A stretch of 49,974 nucleotides of DNA from JAGMES01 sp023128035 (GCA_030627905.1 DAOVRZ010000027.1:1-49974), one strand, 5' to 3'; positions 36,942 to 45,151 are shown, counted from the stretch's first letter. Numbers and translations: made by a program. The notes: generated by a model from the sequence alone, not told the origin.

Positions 36942-38101
36942 TGAATTATGTGAATTACGATAAAGAACAAGAAAATATAGTTAAAGAGGCAGAAGCTTTT
37001 GTAGACGAAGAGATACGACCTTATGTGAATGATTTTGAGAAAAAAGGTGGCATACCAAAAGAACTTATAAAAAAAATGGCGGCTAAAGGATATTTAGCTG
37101 CCCCTTTCCCCAAAGAGTATGGTGGTCTAGATCTTGACCCTGTCTATTATGGTTTATTTAGTGAGGTCTTTGGTAAAGCAAGTGTTGCATCAAGAAGTCT
37201 TATTACTGTTCATACTTCTCTTGTTGGTGAGACATTGTTGCGTTTGGGTACCAATGAACAAAAAGATAAATGGTTGCCACGATTAGCTAAAGGCGAAGTA
37301 ATTGGTGCTTTTGGATTATCAGAACCAGATGTTGGATCTGATGCAAAAAGCGTCCAGACCACATGGCATGAAGAGGATGATTATTATGTTATCAATGGTA
37401 CTAAAAGATGGATAACTTTTGGACATTTAGCAGATGTTTTTATCATTATTGCATCCAATAATGGCAGGAGTACTGCATTTTTAGTAGAAAGGTCATTTCC
37501 TGGTTTAGAGACCAAATTGATAAAAGGTTTGATGGCTGCCCGTTCAACTTATCTTGCAGAAGTCTATTTGAATAATGTCAAGGTTCCTAAAGAGAATATA
37601 ATAGGAAAACTTAATTTTGGTTTTGAGTATGTTGTTTCAACAGCTCTTGACTTTGGTCGTTACAGCATAGCATGGGCAGGAATTGGAATAGCTCAGGAGG
37701 CATTGGATGCAATGGTATCCTACTCCCGTAAACGCTCGCAATTTGGCAAGAAACTGAGAAATTTTCAACTTATCCGTGGTATGATTGGAGACGCTGTTAC
37801 CAAAGTTCATGCTGCCAGGGCACTTTGTTTGAGCGCAGGTGAATTACGTAAAGAGAATAATCCAGATGCAACAATTGAAACAACCATGGCAAAGTATTTC
37901 ACATCTAAAGTCGCGGTGGAGGTTGCAAATGATGCTGTACAAATCCATGGTGGCAATGGGTTCACAGATCAATATCCAGTAGAAAGGTTATATAGAGAGG
38001 CCAAAGTATTAGAGATTATAGAAGGAACATCCCAAATGCAACAGGAAATGATCTCTAACTACGGTTTACAACGCTATCACAAAAGTAGTAAAAAGAAATG
38101 A
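36941..38101 (+). CDS. Acyl-CoA dehydrogenase family oxidase of extender-unit synthesis (FkbI/ZmaG type)
   Basis: A 386-residue flavoprotein of the acyl-CoA dehydrogenase fold. Visible motifs are GLSEPDVGSDAKS (flavin/substrate region), the central beta-domain segment GTKRWITFGHLAD, RKRSQFGK, QIHGGNGFTDQYPVERLYRE, and IIEGTSQ with catalytic Glu361. Start ATG 36941 overlaps the ACP stop. Among FkbH-containing clusters such enzymes oxidise an ACP-bound glyceryl-derived intermediate toward hydroxymalonyl-ACP, working with a 3-hydroxyacyl-CoA dehydrogenase. Both partners are present here a few genes downstream, which is the basis for that role. A fatty-acid desaturating role is possible but less likely in this setting. 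Confidence 0.88.
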   Translation: MNYVNYDKEQENIVKEAEAFVDEEIRPYVNDFEKKGGIPKELIKKMAAKGYLAAPFPKEYGGLDLDPVYYGLFSEVFGKASVASRSLITVHTSLVGETLLRLGTNEQKDKWLPRLAKGEVIGAFGLSEPDVGSDAKSVQTTWHEEDDYYVINGTKRWITFGHLADVFIIIASNNGRSTAFLVERSFPGLETKLIKGLMAARSTYLAEVYLNNVKVPKENIIGKLNFGFEYVVSTALDFGRYSIAWAGIGIAQEALDAMVSYSRKRSQFGKKLRNFQLIRGMIGDAVTKVHAARALCLSAGELRKENNPDATIETTMAKYFTSKVAVEVANDAVQIHGGNGFTDQYPVERLYREAKVLEIIEGTSQMQQEMISNYGLQRYHKSSKKK

Positions 38102-39051
38102 AATTTGCTATGTTATTCCCAGGACAAGGTAGTCAATATAAAGGTATGTGTAAGGAGTTGATTCAGGATTCACCTGTTGCTGCCGAAATTTTTGAAGAGG
38201 CAAATAGTATATTGGACTTTGATATCAGGTCTTTAATATTAAATGGTAATCTTCCAGAATTGACCCTTTCTGAGAACGCACAACCAGCAGTGGTCATTGG
38301 CAGTTACGCTCTATATCGTGTTTTTGAAGAAGAAACCGGCATAATACCTTCATGTGCTGTAGGGCATAGTTTGGGTGAAATTTCAGCACTTATTGCAGCA
38401 GGATCTTTATCCTTTTCCGACGGCCTCACATATGTTAGAAAACGGGGTAAAATAATGCATAGCGCAATGGAAGAGAAACGAGGAGGGGCAGGAATTGTAG
38501 TAGATTTAGAAGTTAATGCTTTAAACAGTATCGTTGAGTCGATTCAGGCAAATGGTTATGTAATTATATCAGGATACAATTCTCCAAAACAATTTATCGT
38601 TGCCGGTGAACGAACTGCCCTCCAGGAATTAGACAAGGAAGTAGATAAGCAGGGAGGAGAGTTTATCCCTTTTAGAATGATGCCAATGAAAGCTGATGCT
38701 CCATATCATACTGATTTGATGACATTTTTAAAACCTGAACTTGAAGAGGCCTTACAAAATATTCGGTTTAAAAAACCAAAATTTGATATATGGTCTACAG
38801 TTACCGGTCAGATAATCCAATCTACAGACGCTATTAAAGAAATCCTGTGTAACCAATTGGTATTACCTGTCCGTTGGAACCAAGTCCTCAAAGAAATGTG
38901 TAATTCAGAAATTACATTATTAGTAGATATTGGACCAAAGCAAATAATAAGAAATTTTATTAAAGAAAATCCTGAACTGCCAACTTCTCTTTCTTTTGAT
39001 AATGAAGAAGATAGAAAAAAAATATTTAAATATATAGAAAGGATGGTATAA
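38098..39051 (+). CDS. Discrete (trans) acyltransferase
   Basis: A 317-residue FabD-like acyltransferase covering the full domain: FPGQGSQYKGM at the N-terminus, GHSLGE nucleophile Ser91, and His204 in ADAPYHTDLM. The motif after the active-site His differs from the HAFH of the two in-line ATs of the giant protein, which hints at a different acyl donor. The preceding gene's stop overlaps the start (ATGA). The loading KS upstream has only a relic AT, so this enzyme most likely charges its ACP. In zwittermicin synthesis a stand-alone AT transfers an ACP-bound extender unit and in iturin-type systems one transfers malonyl; the co-location with the FkbH set favours the hydroxymalonyl donor here (inference). 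Confidence 0.92.
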   Translation: MKFAMLFPGQGSQYKGMCKELIQDSPVAAEIFEEANSILDFDIRSLILNGNLPELTLSENAQPAVVIGSYALYRVFEEETGIIPSCAVGHSLGEISALIAAGSLSFSDGLTYVRKRGKIMHSAMEEKRGGAGIVVDLEVNALNSIVESIQANGYVIISGYNSPKQFIVAGERTALQELDKEVDKQGGEFIPFRMMPMKADAPYHTDLMTFLKPELEEALQNIRFKKPKFDIWSTVTGQIIQSTDAIKEILCNQLVLPVRWNQVLKEMCNSEITLLVDIGPKQIIRNFIKENPELPTSLSFDNEEDRKKIFKYIERMV

Positions 39052-39052
39052 A

Positions 39053-40375
39053 GTGACATCTGAACAGAACAAAAAGTATAACCAAAGAGTAAAAAAGCTT
39101 TTACCTGGTGGTGTCCATTATAATTTTTGTCTCCCCTGGGAGGAAACTCCTCTGCATTTTAATAAAGCCCAAGATAGTCGAGTCTGGGACATGGATGGAA
39201 AAGAATACCTAGATTTATATGCTAGATTTGGTGCATTATTTATTGGTCACGGAAATAAAGAATACAGTGAAAGTTTAAAAGAAACAATTGATAGAGTTCT
39301 ATCTGTTAGTCACTGTGACATGGATGCTGAAGCTTTGGAATTGATAGCCAAGTATGTTCCTTCTGCTGAAATGATCCGTTTTGGATTGTCAGGAACTGAA
39401 ATTATTCAAAATGCACTTCGTGTAGCTAGGGCATATACGGGTAAAAATCGTTTTGTCAGATTTGAAGGCCACTATCATGGAAATGCAGATAATATTATGG
39501 GTGGAAAGACTAAGGGAAGTGGTGAACCAATTCCAAGTGATTATTTTGGAGATTTAAAAGGGACTGTTGGACGAGCTACGGATTCACTTGAAAGTCAGTC
39601 CTATCTCTTACCCTGGAATGATGCTGATATTTTAGAAGAACTTTTAAGCAAAAAAGGTGACGTGATCGCTGCTGTAATTACTGAACCGGTTTGTGTAAAT
39701 GGCGGAAGTGTAATGCCTGCACCGGGATATTTGAAAAAAATGAGGGAATTATGTGATAAATACAATGTTGTACTCATTTTTGATGAAGTCATAACCGGCT
39801 TTCGCATGGGATTAGGTGGTGCACAAAAAGAATTCGATGTTACTCCAGACATGACTACATTGGGTAAAGCTATTGCTGGAGGAGGAGTACCAGTCGCAGC
39901 ATTAGTTGGTAAAAAAGAGATTATGCAGCTTTTGGTAGATAAGAAAGTCATCCACGCGGGTACATTTAATGGTTACCCCTTAGGGATAGCAGCAGTTAAA
40001 ACTACCCTTGAAATACTGAGCAGAGATAATGGACGGGCTATGACTGAAATGAATGAAAAAATAAAAATGATACATAAGATCATGAAATCTAAGGCAGCTG
40101 CTATAGGCCTACCACTTGTAATTCAAGGTCCTCCTGCATGTGCAGCCTATCATTGTTGTGATGAAATTTTAAAAAATCCTTCAGATTATACTTTCGGTCT
40201 TATGTCGATTGATATAATTTTGAATAATTGTCTTGCTAAAAACGGTATACTTGTTTCTACTTTTTCAAGACTTTACCCCAATATCTCGCTTAACATGAAT
40301 GATGTAGAATGGTTCCGTGAAAGGGTTGGCAAGGCATTAGTGGAAACAAAAGAAATATATGATGAGATGTTTTAA
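39053..40375 (+). CDS. PLP-dependent aminotransferase of the glutamate-1-semialdehyde aminomutase type
   Basis: A 440-residue class III aminotransferase beginning at GTG 39053, one base after the AT stop, with AAAGGATGG upstream. Motifs: FGLSGTEIIQNALRVARAYT (cofactor phosphate region), FEGHYHGNADN, IFDEVITGFRMGLGG (Asp of the pyridine-N contact), and TLGKAIAGGGVPV with PLP lysine Lys272. It is most like the GSA-type aminotransferase domains built into iturin/mycosubtilin and puwainaphycin-type synthases, which convert beta-ketoacyl-ACP to beta-aminoacyl-ACP. Here it is a free-standing protein in the same order (KS, ACP, AT, AMT). It is unlikely to be HemL because it is embedded in the biosynthetic operon. 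Confidence 0.9.
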   Translation: MTSEQNKKYNQRVKKLLPGGVHYNFCLPWEETPLHFNKAQDSRVWDMDGKEYLDLYARFGALFIGHGNKEYSESLKETIDRVLSVSHCDMDAEALELIAKYVPSAEMIRFGLSGTEIIQNALRVARAYTGKNRFVRFEGHYHGNADNIMGGKTKGSGEPIPSDYFGDLKGTVGRATDSLESQSYLLPWNDADILEELLSKKGDVIAAVITEPVCVNGGSVMPAPGYLKKMRELCDKYNVVLIFDEVITGFRMGLGGAQKEFDVTPDMTTLGKAIAGGGVPVAALVGKKEIMQLLVDKKVIHAGTFNGYPLGIAAVKTTLEILSRDNGRAMTEMNEKIKMIHKIMKSKAAAIGLPLVIQGPPACAAYHCCDEILKNPSDYTFGLMSIDIILNNCLAKNGILVSTFSRLYPNISLNMNDVEWFRERVGKALVETKEIYDEMF

Positions 40376-40404
40376 AAAAAGATTCAAGAAAGGAGAAAAA
40401 GAAG

Positions 40405-41256
40405 ATGCAAAATAAAACGATTGCTATTATTGGTGCTGGAGTCATGGGAAGTGCCACAGCAGTAGATGTAGCTAGATATGGATACCGTGTCATCCTGAAA
40501 GATATTTCTACGGATATTCTCGATAAGGCTAAACAGATAATCAAAAGGGAGTACCGTTCAGCTTGTATGATGAAAAGAGAGTATTCTAATGTTGATTTGA
40601 AGACGATTCTTAGTAATATATCTTTTCAAACTGATTATGAGAATATTGAAAACGCTGATATTATCATTGAAAATATTAGTGAAGATATAGAAAAGAAGAT
40701 ATCGGAGTATCAGCGATTAGCAGACAAATGTAAAAAAGATGCGTTTTTTGCACTAAATACAAGCTGTATTTCAATTACAAAATTGGCTTCTTTCTTGCCA
40801 GACCCCAAAAGGGTTATAGGTACCCATTTAATGAATCCTGTTCCACTAAAAGAAATGGTAGAAGTAATAAGGGGATATTATACTTCAGTAGAAACTGAAA
40901 CAGAAGTAGTTTCCTTTTTAAAGACTTTGGGAAAAAATCCTATCGTAATTGATGATTTACCTGGTTTTGTTTCCAATCGTCTTTCTCATCTTTTTATGAA
41001 TGAGGCAGCCTTTATTGTTCAAGATGGAATTGCTACACCAGAGCAAGTTGATAACATTATGAAAAAAGGATTTAACCACAAAATGGGTCCCTTGGAAACA
41101 GCAGATTTGATAGGGTTAGATACGGTTGTAAATTCTTTGGAGGTTCTCTACCAGAGTTACCAGGACCCAAAATACAGGTGTTGTCCATTATTGAAAAAGA
41201 TGGTTGATGCAGGTCATTTGGGTTATAAAAATGGTAAAGGTTTTTATAAATATTAA
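40405..41256 (+). CDS. 3-hydroxyacyl-CoA dehydrogenase family oxidoreductase (FkbK/ZmaE type)
   Basis: A 283-residue NAD-dependent dehydrogenase with Rossmann motif GAGVMGSATA near residues 10-19, active-site GTHLMNPVPLKEMVEVI (His141 and nearby Glu), and the C-terminal dimer domain ending in GHLGYKNGKGFYKY. It has a good AAGGAG ribosome site. 3-hydroxybutyryl-CoA dehydrogenase homologues beside FkbH and an acyl-CoA dehydrogenase oxidise glyceryl-ACP toward 2-hydroxymalonyl-ACP. The full set is present in this operon, so that is the favoured role over ordinary fatty-acid metabolism. Confidence 0.92.
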   Translation: MQNKTIAIIGAGVMGSATAVDVARYGYRVILKDISTDILDKAKQIIKREYRSACMMKREYSNVDLKTILSNISFQTDYENIENADIIIENISEDIEKKISEYQRLADKCKKDAFFALNTSCISITKLASFLPDPKRVIGTHLMNPVPLKEMVEVIRGYYTSVETETEVVSFLKTLGKNPIVIDDLPGFVSNRLSHLFMNEAAFIVQDGIATPEQVDNIMKKGFNHKMGPLETADLIGLDTVVNSLEVLYQSYQDPKYRCCPLLKKMVDAGHLGYKNGKGFYKY

Positions 41257-41269
41257 AAGGAGGATACCT

Positions 41270-42313
41270 ATGAATGAAAAAAAAGAGATTAAATGTATTG
41301 TCTGGGATTTAGATAATACATTATGGGATGGAGTTTTGATTGAGGATAATGATGTTCAATTAAAGCCAGGAATAAAAAATATTATAGAAACATTGGATAA
41401 ACGAGGAATTCTTCATTCTATTGCAAGTAAAAATGATTATGACTTGGCAATGTCAAAGCTTGAAGAGTTTGGTCTGAATGAGTATTTTATTTATCCCGAA
41501 ATCCATTGGAATGCAAAGTCTACTTCATTGGAACAGATCCAGAAAAACATAAATATTGGGATGGATACGATCCTCTTTATAGATGATCAGGAATTCGAAA
41601 TAGAAGAAGTAGAAAGTGTACATCCATCTATAAATTGCCTTAATTCAAACCAATACCAAACACTTTTAGATAATTCCCGTTTGAATCCAAGATTTATTAC
41701 TGCTGATTCAGCACGTAGACGTAAACTGTATCAAGATGAATATAAAAGGAAACAAATAGAAAAAGAGTATCAAGGTCCAGCAGAATCCTTTTTAGCATCA
41801 CTTAATATGAAATTTTCAATTTGCGATGCAGAGGAAGAAGATTTGAAACGGGCAGAAGAACTTACTGTAAGAACTAATCAATTGAATGCAACAGGTAAAA
41901 CTTTTAGTTATGATGAATTAAATGCTTTACGCCAGTCAGAAGATTATAAGTTGCTTATCTGTGAATTAGAAGATAAATATGGAACGTATGGTAAGATCGG
42001 TGTGGCGTTAATAAATCTAAAAGAGGATCACTGGCGGCTTGAAATGATGTTAATGTCATGTCGGGTAGTATCAAGAGGGGTAGGTACAGTTCTGCTCAGT
42101 TATATTATGAAAGAAGCAAAAAAGGATAACAAAACTCTATTAGCAGATTTTCGAGATACTGGACGTAACAGGATGATGAATGTGAGTTTTCGCTTTGCAG
42201 GATTTACTGAAAAATCTTCTGATGAAAATGGAAACTATATATTTGAGCATGATTTGGAGAACATTCCAGACCTCCCAGAATATATAGAGGTTTGTACTAA
42301 TAGAATAGCTTAA
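41270..42313 (+). CDS. FkbH-type HAD protein (glyceryl transfer to ACP)
   Basis: 347 residues; ATG 41270 is chosen because AGGAGG precedes it, not an earlier frame overlapping the dehydrogenase. The N-terminal HAD-like domain has VWDLDNTLWDG (Asp13 and Asp15), SKNDYDLA and LFIDDQEFE; the C-terminal half resembles a GNAT fold, as in FkbH proteins. The family takes a three-carbon glycolytic acid (1,3-bisphosphoglycerate), removes phosphate and loads glyceryl on an ACP, the first step to hydroxy- and methoxymalonyl-ACP. It lies 28 bases before a matching ACP gene. No O-methyltransferase (FkbG) is seen intact, so hydroxymalonyl is the expected end point. Confidence 0.93.
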   Translation: MNEKKEIKCIVWDLDNTLWDGVLIEDNDVQLKPGIKNIIETLDKRGILHSIASKNDYDLAMSKLEEFGLNEYFIYPEIHWNAKSTSLEQIQKNINIGMDTILFIDDQEFEIEEVESVHPSINCLNSNQYQTLLDNSRLNPRFITADSARRRKLYQDEYKRKQIEKEYQGPAESFLASLNMKFSICDAEEEDLKRAEELTVRTNQLNATGKTFSYDELNALRQSEDYKLLICELEDKYGTYGKIGVALINLKEDHWRLEMMLMSCRVVSRGVGTVLLSYIMKEAKKDNKTLLADFRDTGRNRMMNVSFRFAGFTEKSSDENGNYIFEHDLENIPDLPEYIEVCTNRIA

Positions 42314-42341
42314 ACTTTACTTACGAGAGGAGGAATTAATA

Positions 42342-42596
42342 ATGGACTATCAAGAGGAAATAAGATGTTTTATTGGAGAAAATTTGGCTATTGATGAACA
42401 CATAGAGCTTTCAGATGATGATAATTATTTTGAATTGGGATTCGTGAATTCACTATTTGCCATGAAGTTAGTAAATTTTGTAGAACAAAAGTTTGAAATT
42501 GAGATTGAAAATGATGAACTGGATTTAAACAACTTCAGTACTATAAATAATCTCATGTCATTAATTAATAAAAAAAAACAATTAAAAAATAATTAA
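42342..42596 (+). CDS. Acyl carrier protein for glyceryl/hydroxymalonyl (FkbJ/ZmaD type)
   Basis: An 84-residue carrier protein with attachment motif FVNSLFAMKLV (Ser37), the NSLFA form typical of ACPs partnered with FkbH. It is acidic, with a Lys/Asn-rich tail. It directly follows the FkbH-type gene and has a GAGGAGG ribosome site. It should carry the three-carbon unit while the two dehydrogenases oxidise it, and then hand it to an acyltransferase. It is the last biosynthetic gene before the membrane and export genes. Confidence 0.93.
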   Translation: MDYQEEIRCFIGENLAIDEHIELSDDDNYFELGFVNSLFAMKLVNFVEQKFEIEIENDELDLNNFSTINNLMSLINKKKQLKNN

Positions 42597-42612
42597 TTAT
42601 AGGAGGAAAATT

Positions 42613-43509
42613 ATGAAAAATATCAAATATATGAAGTATAAGAATAAATATCTTGTCTTATATTTGTTGATGGCTTTTGGAGCTATATGGGGAGTTGGAA
42701 TTTGTTATACGATTTTTGCTGATTTTTTTGTTCCCATTACTGGAGAGCTGACATTAATGCATCCGGTTACAATAATCGCTCTATACTCCCCCTCTATTGC
42801 TGGGCTGATTATTTATTTTCTAGGAGGTGGTAAAGAGGCTTTAAAAGCAATATTATTAAAGGTTATACCAAGAAAGAAAGATCTGTTTTGGTTTCCTATT
42901 CTACTGGGAGTTTCTATACTCTTTGCAGCATTGATGCATTATGGCTCACTGTTTTTTGGTATAGAAGTACCAGTGATAACTCGTACTGTTCCTCAAATGA
43001 TCGTAAAAGGCTTTTTGAATTTCTTCCAAGAAGCAGGACTTATAGGTGGAGTTTTTGGTTGGATTGGTTTTGTATTACCGTTCTTACAGAGCAAATTTAA
43101 GAACAACGTCACTAGTGGATTACTGACTGGCTTTCTTTTTGGGCTGTGGGTTCTTCCTGGATATCTAATTTCTTCTATGGGAACGACTACAGACTATTTC
43201 TACTATGTGACTCAATTAATGGCTTTTGTTTTATTTCAATCATATATCTTTAATGCAACAAAAGGATGTCTTGGGTTCTTTTTATTCTCATTTTGGCTTG
43301 CTGCAACAGGTAGTCAGATAGAACTTTATTACTTTAATCCTCAAGTTCAGATTATGCAGATAACTTTCTTTGCTATTGCAGCAGTTGTTCTGCATGTTAC
43401 GTTTAAGAAAAAGAATATCGACCAATCTTTACAAACTTTTCCTGAGTTTATACAGGGAGAAACGGAACGATTACTTAAAGCGGACAGTATAAGCCACGTA
43501 TCACAATAA
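42613..43509 (+). CDS. CPBP-like membrane protein lacking the protease catalytic residues
   Basis: A 298-residue membrane protein with about seven to eight hydrophobic segments. The stretch FGWIGFVLPFLQ (148-159) followed by GLLTGFLFGLWVLPGYL (169-185) is the core of CPBP/Abi-type intramembrane proteases (EELGWRG-LLP, then GL-WGLWHLP). However, the paired Glu, the Arg after GW, and the His of WHLP are here Gly146/Val147, Ile151 and Val180. The catalytic metal site is therefore missing. It has an AGGAGG start site 16 bases after the ACP gene and is thus part of the operon. Bacteriocin-immunity proteins include CPBP homologues, so an immunity or self-protection role is plausible. Confidence 0.7.
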   Translation: MKNIKYMKYKNKYLVLYLLMAFGAIWGVGICYTIFADFFVPITGELTLMHPVTIIALYSPSIAGLIIYFLGGGKEALKAILLKVIPRKKDLFWFPILLGVSILFAALMHYGSLFFGIEVPVITRTVPQMIVKGFLNFFQEAGLIGGVFGWIGFVLPFLQSKFKNNVTSGLLTGFLFGLWVLPGYLISSMGTTTDYFYYVTQLMAFVLFQSYIFNATKGCLGFFLFSFWLAATGSQIELYYFNPQVQIMQITFFAIAAVVLHVTFKKKNIDQSLQTFPEFIQGETERLLKADSISHVSQ

Positions 43510-43572
43510 TTAATTTTCAATAGCGAACTTTGTGATTAAAGCCGAAATAACAACAAGTTATTATTTCTTAAG

Positions 43573-43685
43573 TTTAACGACTTCAGAAGGGGATTTGAAC
43601 ACCCTCTTAAGTTTTAGGATAATCGTAAGACTTCTACCTCCCACTAATAGAGGAGGGGGACTTACCCTTCTGAAATGTCGTTAAA
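43573..43685. repeat. 113-bp palindromic element, possible MITE or structured RNA
   Basis: The outer arms TTTAACGACTTCAGAAGGG (43573-43591) and the region 43665-43685 are complementary over 19 bp with one 2-nt bulge. Inside, GTAAG/CTTAC and CCTCC/GGAGG form a second hairpin. No open frame is present. The look is that of a non-autonomous palindromic element, perhaps IS200/IS605-related, or a strong terminator-like structure at the end of the biosynthetic operon. No target-site duplication could be assigned. Confidence 0.5.
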
Positions 43686-43690
43686 TGGAA

Positions 43691-43750
43691 ATCCGATATA
43701 TCCTTTATCATTAGATATATCAAAAATAATGAAAGGAGGATATATCGGAT
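43691..43750. promoter_or_regulatory. Palindrome with three GATATATC sites upstream of the exporter gene
   Basis: ATCCGATATATCCTTT (43691-43706) pairs with 43732-43750 around a 25-nt loop, with a 3-nt GGA bulge on the right arm. The self-complementary octamer GATATATC occurs at 43695, 43714 and 43739. Lying 40 bases before the MFS exporter, it could be an operator or attenuator for the export genes. Confidence 0.45.
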
Positions 43751-43792
43751 TCAAATCACAAATAAATAATAAATATAAGGGGTGACTGTATA

Positions 43793-45151
43793 TTGATTCA
43801 AGAAAACAATAATCAGAATCAGTTTAAAAAAAATAGTTTTTCTTATTTTTTAATAATCTGGGTAGGTGAACTTCTCTCTACAATTGGTTCTGGGTTAACA
43901 GCATTTGCATTAGGAGTCTATGCTTTCCAAATGACAGGTCAAGCTACAAGTGCTACCCTGGTGATACTGTTTGCTTTCCTGCCGGCTTTGCTTTTACGTC
44001 CTATAGGAGGGGTACTGGCCGACAGAATTGACAGACGATTTTTAATGATTATTGGTAATGTTGGATCTGCATTTGGTATTGTTTTGGTCTTCGTTTTGAT
44101 GAGTATGAAACCTGAAAGTTTATGGGTGATTTATCCAGGTGTTATCTTGAGTTCTGTTTTTTTCGCTTTTCAAAATCCTGCTTATAAAGCATCCGTTTCT
44201 GATTTTTTGCCTAAGGAACTTTATGCAAAAGCCAGTGGATTGGTACAGTTAGCAGGTTCTGCACAATTTTTAATAGCGCCACTTTTGGCCGGAATTCTCA
44301 TGTCAATTATAGATATTAGATATATTCTGATCATAGATATTATGAGCTTCTTACTTTCGGCTGTTGCTATTCTTTTTGTCAGAAGTAAAATGAAAATTAA
44401 AGTAAAAACAAAAAAGAAGACAGAATCTCGTTTCTTTGAAGAAATGGCAGATGGTTTTAAAACTGTTGTTGCTGATCGAGGTATTCTAATCTTGATCTCA
44501 GTGACTTCGTTGATCCTTTTCTATGTAGGACTTTTACAAGCCCTATTTGGACCAATGGTTCTTTCATTCACAGATGCTCGTACTTTTGGTACAGCCCAGT
44601 CGATCTGTGCAATTGGGATGCTCATCAGTAGTTTAATTATCAGTACACTTGGTGGAAAAAAGAATCACGTACTGATACTCTCTGTATCACTAGCTCTAAT
44701 GGGTATCTTCTTTTCATTCATTGGAATGAATGCGAATATATGGTATGTAATCATTCCAGGTTTTCTATTCTTTTTCACAGTTCCTTTTGTAAATAGCAGT
44801 ATAGACGTCATGATTAGACAAAATATTAGTAATGAAAAGCAGGGCAGGGCGTGGTCTCTTATATCGGTTATAACTTACATTGGATCGATAATAGCATATG
44901 CAGTCTCTGGATTTTTAGCCGATAAGATTTTCAATCCTCTTTTCATGCCGGGCGGTGCGTTAGCTTCTAGTTTTGGTCGTATTTTTGGAGTAGGAGAAGG
45001 GAGGGGTATTGCTTTTATTTTCTTTGTCTCTGGAATATTTGTTGTTATTATAGCAGGGATTATATACCGATTAAAATCCATTCAGCAATTGGATTTAAAC
45101 TTAGATTCAGAGCCTTTATCATTTGATGACTTAGTTAGTGATGAGATTTAA
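43793..45151 (+). CDS. MFS drug-type exporter
   Basis: A 452-residue major facilitator with about twelve hydrophobic segments and the loop 2-3 motif GGVLADRIDRRF (near residues 72-83). It resembles the MFS_3 group that holds macrolide-type efflux proteins. The start is TTG 43793, supported by AAGGGG nine bases upstream. A long central loop (SKMKIKVKTKKKTESRFFEEMADG) separates the two halves and a short acidic tail ends the protein. Its place between the biosynthetic operon and an ABC exporter makes product export or self-resistance the likely role. Confidence 0.92.
   Translation: MIQENNNQNQFKKNSFSYFLIIWVGELLSTIGSGLTAFALGVYAFQMTGQATSATLVILFAFLPALLLRPIGGVLADRIDRRFLMIIGNVGSAFGIVLVFVLMSMKPESLWVIYPGVILSSVFFAFQNPAYKASVSDFLPKELYAKASGLVQLAGSAQFLIAPLLAGILMSIIDIRYILIIDIMSFLLSAVAILFVRSKMKIKVKTKKKTESRFFEEMADGFKTVVADRGILILISVTSLILFYVGLLQALFGPMVLSFTDARTFGTAQSICAIGMLISSLIISTLGGKKNHVLILSVSLALMGIFFSFIGMNANIWYVIIPGFLFFFTVPFVNSSIDVMIRQNISNEKQGRAWSLISVITYIGSIIAYAVSGFLADKIFNPLFMPGGALASSFGRIFGVGEGRGIAFIFFVSGIFVVIIAGIIYRLKSIQQLDLNLDSEPLSFDDLVSDEI

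Noticed and set aside
39053..40375. Housekeeping HemL (glutamate-1-semialdehyde aminomutase)
   Set aside because: The fold is shared, but tight operon position between a trans-AT and FkbK/FkbH-type genes favours a beta-aminating role; HemL cannot be fully excluded from sequence alone.
42888..43100. Second-frame 70-residue plus-strand ORF inside the CPBP-like gene
   Set aside because: The longer frame has a ribosome binding site and family motifs; this one has neither.
43573..43685. tRNA, T-box or known riboswitch
   Set aside because: No cloverleaf, T-box NNTGGNACCGCG or known aptamer core is visible; only nested hairpins.
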